A stretch of 64,000 bases of DNA, taken from Taudactylus pleione (lineage: Eukaryota; Chordata; Amphibia; Anura; Myobatrachidae). This document shows positions 8,563 through 18,022 of the stretch, piece by piece. The stretch spans positions 12,954,001 to 13,018,000 of the forward strand of contig JAUIMM010000121.1 of assembly GCA_031769625.1 (NCBI GenBank), in the 5' to 3' direction. The position numbers were made by a program, and so were the translations under genes. Numbering within the stretch: position 1 is the stretch's first letter; each line of letters begins with the position of its first letter. Under the pieces are notes generated by a model that worked only from the letters and a program-made list of their open reading frames with translations, was not told the origin of the DNA and searched no databases.

Positions 8563-11274
8563 CTACAGTGGCATGATGTCACCATCATTGCCATCCTCAC
8601 CCTCATCAGAGTGTACATCATCCGATTCCTCACACAATATCAGTTCATCCCCGCTGGAATCCACCATTACAGAAGTATCTGTACTGTGACGTGATGGGTG
8701 GGAAAGGTTTTCCTCGTGAAATTTCCAGTTCATTTTAATGAACATCATTTTTTCTACATTTTGTGGAAGTAGCCTCCTTCGTCGTTCGCTCACAAGGTTC
8801 CCGGCTGTACTGAAAACTCTCTCCGCGTACACACTGGAGGGTGGGCAGCTTAAATAATGCAAAGCCAGTTTATACAAGGGTCTCCAAATTGCCTTTTTTT
8901 TCTTCCAATATTCGAAGGGACTCTGTGACATGTCTATGTGTATGGTGTCCTGAAAATAATCCTCCACCATTCTTTGGATGGTAATCGTATTAGATGGAGT
9001 TGCGGTAGAGGTGTCACTGGTGTTGGGCAAATCTTTTAGACCCGACCAGATGTCAAAATGTTGACTTGACTTATCTGTATCACCACTGGGTCTTTTAGAA
9101 AAGGTGCATTTTTTTCTGGCTGCTGCTGGAGAAACCGAAGGAGGAGACGTCATCGTAGTGCCATGTGTCACTTCAGCTGCCAACTTGCTCACCAGGAGCG
9201 CTTTGGTTCTTTTAAGATCTGGGTCAGTTGTAAAGAAAGACACAGCATATGACTTGAACCTAGGATCAAGAATGGTTGCTAAAATATAATGATCAGATTT
9301 CAAGATCTTGGCCACCCGTGGATCCTGGCGAAGCGAACAAAGGACTTGATCTATCAGTCCAGCATACTTTGCGGAATCACTTTGTTTAATCTCATCCTTC
9401 AATTTCTCCAGCTGCTTTTCCAAAAGCGAAATCAGGGGAATCACCTTACTCAAGCTAGCAGTGTCAGCACAGGGGATGTGTTTTAATTCACCCAGCTGTA
9501 ATGCTTTCACTATATTTGTAGCATTGTCAGAAATCACAAATCCTGAGGAGAGTCCAAGTGGGGTAAGCCATGTTTCTATGACATCTCTTAGTTTTTCTAA
9601 GAGGTTGTCAGCGGTATGCCTCTTATTGAATCCGGTGATGCACAGAGTTGCCTGCCTCTGAATGAGCTGGTGTTGTTTGTTAGATACTGCTGCTGCTGAA
9701 GGCGATTCACCCACCCAGTGGGCCGTCACAGTCATGTAATCTTTAGTTTGTCCACTACCGCTTGTCCACATATCTGTGGTTAAGTGGACAGTGGGTACAA
9801 TAGCATTTTGCAGACCAATAATTAGGTTCTGTTTAACGTCCTGGTACAGCCGAGGAATGGCTTTTCGGGTAAAATGAAACCGAGATGGAATTTGGTACCG
9901 GGGACACATGACCTCAATAAGCTGTGTAAATCCCACTGCATTAATTGAGGCTATTGGACGCAGATCTAATATTAGCATAGCTGTCATGGCATCAGTGATC
10001 CGCTGTGCGACAGGGTGAGAGCTGTCATACTTGCTTCCCCTTGCAAGAGATTCTTTAACAGTCAATTGTTTTTTTGGTATACTACTAGTAGTCTTCTTGG
10101 TCCACTTCTGGGATGAAGATCCACCAGCAGCAGCAGCAGCAGGCCTAGTGCTCAAAGATTCAGTTTCTTCTGAGGTGTCCTGGAAATTGGAGGAGTCACC
10201 GTGACTTAGCACTAACAAATTGGATGTTGTACTACCACTGATCATTCCTGAGGATATTGAGGAGGAAGGTGTTGTCGGCAGAGATTGCAGGTGCTGGGAT
10301 TTAGTAGAGAGAAGGCATCTAGCTAATGCTGGACTGCTTGTTGTTATTTTTTTTGCAGTAGTTTCTGTTATCAAACACCTGTCATGAGCTCGCTGCAGAT
10401 GACGTAATAGCGTAGAGGTTCCTAGATGCTTAATGTCCCTACCTCTACTAACTGTGGTCTCACAGAGGCTACAAATGGCTTGACAAACGTTGTCAGGGTT
10501 TGGGTAAAAGTAATTCCACACAAAAGATGTGGATTTGTTGGTTCTATGCCCAGGCATGGCAATGGCCTTCTTATCTTGGCCAAGAGCTGCTTCCACTGGT
10601 GCCTGACTTATACAAATAATATCCTCATCCTCAACATCCTCATTAGTGCCAGCGTCAGCTGCACATATATTCCTCTCATCCTCTTGCAATTCCACGGTGG
10701 CATCCTCAATTTCTATGTCCTCGGCAATACTACTCATCCCCACAACTACAGATGGAAAAGAAACTGTGGAGGGCTGCTTCTCTGAAAGGTCAGGCTTACA
10801 CATAGAAATGCCACTCGAGGACCCACTTAGACTCTCCTCAGGGATTTCTGACATTTGTGTTTCAAAAAACACAGTTTGTTCTACTGCCTTATTGGTTTTA
10901 AATTTTTTCACACTTCTATAGTCTGATTGAAAAGGTCTTTTATCATCACGAGAGGCACAAGATGCCTCACTGACAGTTGCAGAACCACCACTCAGAAATA
11001 AAGGGCAAAGCCTGAGTCTTTCCTTGCCGCTACGTGTGGTGAATGGTATGTTGCCAATTTTCTGTTTCTCTGTAATTGTAGTAGTCTTTAGAGGTTTTTT
11101 TTTTGTCTTTACCCCTGTGAAATCTACATTTTTTGATTTCAGGTTCCCTAAGTTTTTAAAGCCTCTATGCCCTTGAGCATCAGCTTTAGATGAAAGTGAT
11201 GGACTTCCAGCCGCTGCAATGCTAGCATTTACATGTTGTTTCTGCTCTCCTCTCGGTTCATTCTCGTGATCCAT
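8563..11274 (-). CDS. hAT transposase, ZBED-like, with an internal deletion
   Basis: A single open frame of 903 codons starts at ATG 11274. Residues 1-245 are low-complexity, Ser/Glu-rich. Residues about 248-300 form a BED zinc finger with Cys268, Cys271, His292 and His297. The hAT core begins near residue 400; TTDMWTSGSGQTKDYMTV carries the first catalytic Asp and VISDNATNIVKAL the second. The C-terminal hAT dimerisation region is intact (SVYAERVFSTAGNLVSERRR). At about residue 602 (near base 9468) the text passes from GELKHIPC straight to ADTASLSKVIPL. Family members usually have roughly 100 or more residues there (helical insertion domain), so an in-frame deletion is inferred. The protein may bind DNA and dimerise without catalysing transposition. 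Codon frame is otherwise uninterrupted, suggesting recent origin or retained use. Confidence 0.87.
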   Translation of the reverse strand: MDHENEPRGEQKQHVNASIAAAGSPSLSSKADAQGHRGFKNLGNLKSKNVDFTGVKTKKKPLKTTTITEKQKIGNIPFTTRSGKERLRLCPLFLSGGSATVSEASCASRDDKRPFQSDYRSVKKFKTNKAVEQTVFFETQMSEIPEESLSGSSSGISMCKPDLSEKQPSTVSFPSVVVGMSSIAEDIEIEDATVELQEDERNICAADAGTNEDVEDEDIICISQAPVEAALGQDKKAIAMPGHRTNKSTSFVWNYFYPNPDNVCQAICSLCETTVSRGRDIKHLGTSTLLRHLQRAHDRCLITETTAKKITTSSPALARCLLSTKSQHLQSLPTTPSSSISSGMISGSTTSNLLVLSHGDSSNFQDTSEETESLSTRPAAAAAGGSSSQKWTKKTTSSIPKKQLTVKESLARGSKYDSSHPVAQRITDAMTAMLILDLRPIASINAVGFTQLIEVMCPRYQIPSRFHFTRKAIPRLYQDVKQNLIIGLQNAIVPTVHLTTDMWTSGSGQTKDYMTVTAHWVGESPSAAAVSNKQHQLIQRQATLCITGFNKRHTADNLLEKLRDVIETWLTPLGLSSGFVISDNATNIVKALQLGELKHIPCADTASLSKVIPLISLLEKQLEKLKDEIKQSDSAKYAGLIDQVLCSLRQDPRVAKILKSDHYILATILDPRFKSYAVSFFTTDPDLKRTKALLVSKLAAEVTHGTTMTSPPSVSPAAARKKCTFSKRPSGDTDKSSQHFDIWSGLKDLPNTSDTSTATPSNTITIQRMVEDYFQDTIHIDMSQSPFEYWKKKKAIWRPLYKLALHYLSCPPSSVYAERVFSTAGNLVSERRRRLLPQNVEKMMFIKMNWKFHEENLSHPSRHSTDTSVMVDSSGDELILCEESDDVHSDEGEDGNDGDIMPL

Positions 11275-11284
11275 ATTACTTTAT

Positions 11285-13200
11285 CACTATGAACTGGAGT
11301 CACGGAGCTTGTATACACAAAGTGGGCTATGCCCTTTCACGGAGCTTGTATAATAGACACAGTGGGCTTATGCCCTATCACGGAGCTTGTATAATAGACA
11401 CAGTGGGCTATGCCCTGTCACGGAGCTTGTATAATAGACACAGTGGGCTTATGCCCTGTCACGGAGCTTGTATAATAGACACAGTGGGCTTATGCCCTGT
11501 CACGGAGCTTGTATAATACACTCAGTGGGCTATGCCCTGTCACGGAGCTTGTATAATAGACACAGTGGGCTATGCCCTGTCACGGAGCTTGTATAATACT
11601 CAGTGGGCTTATGCCCTGTCACGGAGCTTGTATAATACACTCAGTGGGCTATGCCCTGTCACGGAGCTTGTATAATAGACACAGTGGGCTATGCCCTGTC
11701 ACGGAGCTTGTATAATACTCAGTGGGCTTATGCCCTGTCACGGAGCTTGTATAATAGACACAGTGGGCTTATGCCCTGTCACGGAGCTTGTATACACTCA
11801 GTGGCTTATGCCCTGTCACGGAGCTTGTATACACTCAGTGGGCTATGCCCTGTCACGGAGCTTGTATAATACACACAGTGGGCTATGCCCTGTCACGTGC
11901 TTGTATAATACTCAGTGGGCTTATGCCCTTTCACAGAGCTTGTATAATAGACACAGTGGGCTTATGCCCTGTCACGGAGCTTGTATAATACTCAGTGGGC
12001 TTATGCCCTGTCACAGAGCTTGTATAATAGACACAGTGGGCTTATGCCCTGTCACAGAGCTTGTATAATAGACACAGTGAGCTTATGCCCTGTCACGGAG
12101 CTTGTATAATACACTCAGTGGGCTATGCCCTGTCACGGAGCTTGTATAATACACTCAGTGGGCTATGCCCTGTCACGGAGCTTGTATAATACTCAGTGGA
12201 CTTATGCCCTGTCACGGAGCTTGTATAATAGACACAGTGGGCTTATGCCCTGTCACGGAGCTTGTATAATAGACACAGTGGGCTATGCCCTGTCACGGAG
12301 CTTGTATAATACTCAGTGGCCTTATGCCCTGTCACGGAGCTTGTATAATACACTCAGTGGGCTATGCCCTGTCACGGAGCTTGTATAATAGACACAGTGG
12401 GCTATGCCCTGTCACGGAGCTTGTATAATACTCAGTGGGCTTATGCCCTGTCACGGAGCTTGTATACACTCAGTGGGTTATGCCCTGTCACGGAGCTTGT
12501 ATACACTCAGTGGGCTATGCCCTGTCACGGAGCTTGTATAATACACACAGTGGGCTATGCCCTGTCACGGTGCTTGTATAATACTCAGTGGGCTTATGCC
12601 CTTTCATGGAGCTTGTATAATAGACACAGTGGGCTTATGCCCTGTCACGGAGCTTGTATAATACTCAGTGGGCTTATGCCCTGTCACAGAGCTTGTATAA
12701 TAGACACAGTGGGCTTATGCCCTGTCACGGAGCTTGTATAATAGACACAGTGGGCTTATGCCCTGTCACGGAGCTTGTATAATACACTCAGTGGGCTATG
12801 CCCTGTCATGGAGCTTGTATAATACACTCAGTGGGCTATGCCCTGTCACGGAGCTTGTATAATACTCAGTGGGCTATGCCCTGTCACAGAGCTTGTATAA
12901 TAGACACAGTGGGCTTATGTCCTGTCACGGAGCTTGTATAACAGACACAGTGGGCTATGCCCTGTCATGGAGCTTGTATAATACTCAGTGGGCTTATGCC
13001 CTGTCACGGAGCTTGTATAATACACTCAGTGGGCTATGCCCTGTCACGGAGCTTGTATACACTCAGTGGGCTAAGCCCAGTCATGGAGCTTGTATAATAA
13101 TACACTCAGTGGGCTATGCCCTGTCAGTTGTCACGGAGCTTGTATAATACAGTGAGTACACTACACATACACACAGTGGGCTTATTATGCCCAGTCACGG
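11285..13200 (-). repeat. Large minisatellite of about 41 bp, more than 40 copies
   Basis: The + strand unit reads CACGGAGCTTGTATAATA then a variable ACTC or GACAC spacer, CAGTGGGCTTATGCCCTGT. Variants alternate (TATACACTCAG, TATAATACTCAG, TATAATAGACACAG), giving higher-order patterns. It begins 10 bp upstream of the hAT start codon, so it forms the 5' leader or promoter region of the transposase gene. It is the inverted counterpart of the array at 7246-7996. Frames through it are spurious. Confidence 0.92.
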
Positions 13201-13399
13201 AGCACACACAAAGGGCTTATGCCCAGTAAAGTCACAGCGGCAAGAACACTGCCTACTCTAATCTATCTAACACTAGCACAGACAGCGCACTACCTAACTA
13301 CCTAACTACGCGGCGTCACACGCGAAATGGCGCCGACTGCCGGGCGCCGCTCCTTTTTATAGAGGCCGAACGTCACCCGGCTCTCGCGAGAATCCGACG

Positions 13400-14130
13400 C
13401 CGGACGTTTGTATATTCTCCCTGTGCCTGCGTGGGTTTCCTCTGGGTGCTCCAGTTTCCTCCCACACTCCAAAAAAATATACTGGTAGGACGATTGGCTC
13501 CCAACAAAAAATAACCCTAGTGTGTATGTGTGTGAGCATGTGATAGGGAACATAGGGTCTCATTCAGACCCGCTCGCGAGCGCTGTACGCTCACAAGCGG
13601 GTCGATGGTGCCCAAGTGCACATGCGCACGACGGAGGGAGCTACATCGTGCGCATGCGCGAGACCCGGCGAGTGACGGGGAAGCCGTCGCTCCAGGTCTC
13701 GCACCAAAGGGGGCATGCTGTCGATGGTGAGTGACAGCACGTCCCCTTTGGTGGGCGTGCCGGGGGCGTGGCTGCCCAGACAGACGCGTTCCCATGGGAA
13801 CGCCTACCGTCTGGGTCCGGCCCCACTGACATCACTAGTGGGTCCGGCCCCACTGACATCACTTATGCGAGCGTCCATCATCATGGACGCTCGCATAAGC
13901 TGTGGGTGGTAACCCACAGCTATACGAGCATCCAGGAGGACTCACAAAAAAACCCAAAAACGCCCTGATTCAGAGCGGGCGCTCGTTCAGAGTGTCCGGC
14001 TCTGAATCAGGCCCATAGATTGTAAGCTCCACTGGGGCAGGGACTGATGTGAATGGCCAACTATTCTCTGTAAAGCGCTGCGGAATATGTGTGCGCTATA
14101 TAAATAACTGGTAATAAATAAATAATAAAT
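13400..14130 (+). mobile_element. V-SINE, 3' part, interrupted by a MITE
   Basis: The conserved vertebrate SINE core is present at 13400-13550 (TGCGTGGGTTTCCTCTGGGT, CTCCAGTTTCCTCCCACACT). It resumes after the MITE with GTAAGCTCCACTGGGGCAGG and ends in GCGCTATATAAATAA and a (AAAT)n tail at 14105-14138. The tRNA-derived head is missing, so the copy is 5'-truncated. Confidence 0.75.
13555..14014. mobile_element. Harbinger-type MITE, family I, inside a V-SINE
   Basis: Starts GGGTCTCATTCAGACCCGC and ends CTCTGAATCAGGCCC, flanked by ATA at 13552-13554 and 14015-14017. The interior is CpG-rich with long inverted arms (GGGGGCATGCTGTCGATGG). A local tandem duplication of GGGTCCGGCCCCACTGACAT is seen near 13820-13860. 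Confidence 0.88.
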
Positions 14131-14138
14131 AAATAAAT

Positions 14139-14439
14139 TTGACCAGACACCCTCTTTCTAAAATGGGTGTCCCTTAATTATTAGTAGCCAGATTGAGGGA
14201 GATCTGTTCATTGTTGAGTATCGAACAAACACAGTATGCTTAGCTTACCACTCTTTGTGACTGTACCATTTATTATGCTATCTATAGATGGCAATGCTGA
14301 GTTCCCACTGGAAGTCCGACGGCGGCCAGTAATAGAAGGAGGGGATGCTGCTGAGTAGGGGGATGTCGCTGGACAAGTAAGTTATGTTAAATATCAGCGG
14401 CATATTCATTAGTATCACTGTGAGTCTCCCTCCTTCTCT
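14139..14439. other. Intergenic, no gene
   Basis: A/T-rich sequence without coding signal or clear repeat boundaries. Confidence 0.5.
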
Positions 14440-14830
14440 CCCCTACAGTACTACCCCATATGTGTTCCATACTGTAGTACCACATACATTTGTCCCCACA
14501 ATAGTGCCCAACATAAATACCCCATAAGGACCCCATTGTGCAGTGCCACATAGATATGTCCCACCATTAGTCCCCACATGACCCTATAGAAAAGCCCTTT
14601 ATGGGCCCCATACTGTAGTGCCACTTTAGATATGCCTCCACAATAGTGCCCCACATAAATACCCCATAAGAGCCCCATTGTCTAGCGCCACATAGATATG
14701 TTCTACAAATAGTGCCACAAATGCCAGTAAAGCATTGTGGCACCTTGTATGGCCCCCATATTGTAGTGCACATAGATATGCCCCCACAATAATGCTCCAC
14801 ATGCCAGTGCCCCTATAAAAATACAAAATG
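14440..14830. repeat. Degenerate minisatellite with CCCCACAATAGTGCCC motifs
   Basis: Imperfect copies of GTGCCACATAGATATGTCCC and CACAATAGTGCCCCACATAA recur with point changes and spacing changes. Small - strand frames across it are products of the repetition. It resembles, in reverse complement, the array at 23650-23890. Confidence 0.75.
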
Positions 14831-16281
14831 GCAAACATACCTTAACTGATCTGCCTTGAAAACAATGCTTCCTGTTGACTGGAGTATTCTCTCTGCAGTG
14901 AGTCTATCCTCTCCTGGCTGGTCCTGTAATTCGTTGGTTCCTCTCGGAATTGGTCAGTTCATCGGTGCATCCCCTATGGCTTGTAGCTGGTGGGAAGGAA
15001 AAGACAAATGGCTACCATTGACGTCATGACATCATAACATGCAGCCGGCCGCCAGGGACCAAGAGCACAACATCTGACTTGGCAATAGCATCCTAAGCTC
15101 CTACGTGGTCTCTTCCGCCCTCACTATGACAGCGGCTGCCCTTCCAGTGACATTGACAGCCTCCAGCCACCCTCCACATGAAACTGGGATAAATGGGTGC
15201 CCCAAAAACTGTCTTTGGGATGCCGGGGCACCCGAAAACCCGGTACGTATAGCAACCCTAATTAATTGGTAACAATGGATTAATTGCAGTTAACAGTTAT
15301 ATCACATTGTGGTATCTATTTATCATTAAATATCTGCAGCATATTCCCAGAAAACACCCATTTTCGGGGAATACCTACAAATATTAAGTAACCCCCAGAT
15401 GTACTAAGGAGGGATTGTAGCGGATATCAGAGATGTCTGATGTGGTCCTTCCATTTCCGACAGCAGTCGCAACCCCATGGTTGCAAAGCTGTCAGATTCA
15501 CCAAGCTCCGGAACATAACATGGAGCATTCCCGAGTTTGGCCCCCGCAGCTAACCTCATCTGAAGATAGCATTAGCCATTGTAGCCTATAGGCTATACTT
15601 CACAAAATTTACCAAGAGAGGATTCCTTCGGAACTACCATAGGCTTGCCATGTCATCCCTTTAATTCGGGACACATATGAGTTACACAGATTCTGTGGAT
15701 GGCTGACTTCAAGTCACCATTTCACCTGGTTTTAATCAGCCACAGAGCTATACTTGCCTAGCCTCCAGTAATGGCCGGGTGGCTCATGAAAATAGGGTGG
15801 CGCTCCCGACCACCTAGAAAGGTGGACATGTCTCCTGGGTGCTGGGGCCACCCGGCCGCCTACTGCCTCAGTGAAGTGAGCAGCACAGGCAGCCAACAAC
15901 ACAATTCTCCACAATCTCAGCATTGCATACTGGGGGGCGGGTCTACAAAGACTCAGTCGCATCATCATGCTCCCAGACCCACCCTCCTCAGTTGAGCCCC
16001 ACCTCCCTCCACCCCAGATCTGCCCACCCCTGCCCCAGCAGTGCCGACCTGGTTGCCTCTGAACACATTGCAGGGACAGGCTCCTTTCGAAGTCCTTCTC
16101 CATACCTGCATGTGCTATTTAATATATTCGGGCGGTATTATCACATACTGCAATACAATTTTAGGCGATAATATCGCACCCAGATCACATTGAGTATGTA
16201 ATGAAAATATGGGCTCCTGAACATGTTACCAGGTCACTTTTTTGCTCTTCTTTGTGCTATACCTTCCTCCTGTAAGACTTA
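14831..16281. other. Intergenic stretch, no gene recognised
   Basis: Mixed sequence with a GC-richer patch at 15770-16080. Short frames there have no recognisable domain. It may contain old repeat fragments, but I could not define ends. Confidence 0.45.
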
Positions 16282-16809
16282 GGGCCTGATTCAGTACGGA
16301 TCACAACTGCGAATGCAAAAGCGATTACGCATGCAGTCTCACTGCAAATATATGCTAATCCTCTGCGATCGCTGTGCCATCGCAGCACAACATAAGGACG
16401 CCCACCTTACCTTATCCACATCCGTAATATTTAGCGAAACTGCTAAACCATCGGTAACATCGAATACCATTGCAGCCTCACGCACACTTGCACAAGCTCT
16501 GACCTTACTTAGGGATTGCTAACCTTGTTGTTTGCAGTAAGTACACAGGCTGCGTATGGCATAGTAGTGGATAATTTATGCACGCCCCTGCAACAGCGTT
16601 CAAACGCCCTGGCACGCCTGTGTTTCGCCAACCACCCCCAAACGGTACTTCCTGTCAATCAGTTTGTGATGGGTCTGCATAGTGACTGCTATCGCAGTGT
16701 GCTGTCGCAATGTAGTGTTTGCGCAGGCGCACTGCATACGCAGAATGCAGCTAACGCCGATTGCATACGTAATCACAGTTGTGAATGGGACCCTTGCTGA
16801 ATCAGGCCC
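16282..16809. mobile_element. Harbinger-type MITE, family I, divergent interior
   Basis: Starts GGGCCTGATTCAGTACGG and ends TTGCTGAATCAGGCCC, flanked by TTA at 16279-16281 and 16810-16812. The interior (GCGATTACGCATGCAG, CATACGCAGAATGCAG) differs from the 18911-type copies. It ends about 270 bp before the CYP27A1 start codon. Confidence 0.88.
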
Positions 16810-17079
16810 TTATATAATTGCTTACTACATTGTGAAGTCCATTGATATACAGAAAGGAGGTGCTAGGACCCAGCTGCTCCTGACATGCACGCTGTAAAGT
16901 TTCTCCCTCCGGGAACCTCCCTTCTCCCTATCATAGAAATCACTCATTATGAACAATATGTTCCAGCCGAGACCCTGAGGTCTGTGCTGGCACAAAGTTA
17001 CCCTCTAATGCACATACACCAGTATCCTCAGTGAGAGGGTTATCTGCTGACTGCTGGTGCTCAGTGACAGGTCTGCAGG

Positions 17080-17289
17080 ATGATGCTGGCAAAGGTAACC
17101 CGCTCCTTGGTGCAGTCAGTAGGCAGGCTGGGTGCAGTGAGGTATAAGGCTTCTATGGGGATTGCCAGAGAAGATGTCGGTCATGAGAGCAGATTGAAGA
17201 ACATTGATGACTTACCTGGTCCTAGCCCGCTGGAGTCTGTGTACTGGGTCTTCCTGAGAGGATACTTGTTTCACATAGAGCAGCTGCAG
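17080..17289 (+). CDS. CYP27A1-like: CYP27A1-like exon 1
   Basis: Encodes 70 residues: the presequence and the start of the P450 fold (ending [10 protein letters not shown]). The first of two adjacent ATGs is chosen. The donor is CTGCAG/GTGAGC, phase 0. No TATA box is obvious upstream; 16810-17079 is a moderately GC-rich stretch between a MITE and the start codon. Confidence 0.88.
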
Positions 17290-17981
17290 GTGAGCGTGCA
17301 ATAAAGTGATTGTACATCTGTATTACTAACCAAACCTTCTACAGTGATTCTTCTGAAACCAAATTACATAAAGTAATTTGCAGTCATATAGTCAGCATCT
17401 GAGCCACCTTAGTAGTGCCAAGAACTTGCCTGGACTGTCTACTCTATTCGATTAAAGGCGCTCCATACATCAGAGATTGTTTGCAGCAATCGTGCAATTT
17501 ATAATCGATTGTGTATAAAAATCTTTCCCTTTTTCAATTGATTGTGGCAATTCTGCAATTGATTGAAAAAGGGAAAGATTTTTATACACCATCGATTGCA
17601 AATTGCGCGATTGCTGCAATCAATCTCTGATGTATGGGGGCCTTCATTCAATTAGCTTCAAGTGGCAGGTAAACGTCATTCCTAATGACGGGAATGCGTT
17701 ACACACTGCTATATATAGCAAATATAAAATACATATTAAATATCCTGAAAGTGGCAATTGTATTTGCAGTTTTATACAGATTTTAATATATATTATATAT
17801 ATATATATATATTGAACATGAAATCATGGCACTCAGGGTACTTGAAAAAGGCAAATTTAATTTGCATTAAATTTGCCTTTTTCAAGTACCCTGAGTGCCG
17901 CGATTTCATGTTCAATACCTACCTCCTCTTCGCGGGCACCGGGCCAAGTTACCTGATACCAGGGAGAGCCGGACTTATGGT

Positions 17982-18022
<41 letters not shown>

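Larger units (their letters stand above)
7997..13400 (-). mobile_element. hAT DNA transposon with BED-finger transposase
   Basis: The 3' end on the - strand starts with TAGGGATGTGCGCCGGACC at 7997, followed by A/T- and CCGG-rich subterminal sequence. The transposase gene is at 8563-11274. The 5' side contains a long minisatellite and, at 13201-13400, unique sequence with GC-rich stretches (GAAATGGCGCCGACTGCC, CTCTCGCGAGAATCCGACG). No matching right terminal repeat was found before V-SINE sequence begins near 13400, so the 5' terminus seems lost or truncated and the target duplication cannot be given. Confidence 0.65.

Noticed and set aside
11289..13147. Several + strand frames of 66-125 codons with repeated CHGACI
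   Set aside because: They are produced by the 41 bp minisatellite; no gene signals.
11285..13200. CRISPR-like repeat array
   Set aside because: Units are directly adjacent and degenerate without unique spacers of constant length; the genome is eukaryotic.
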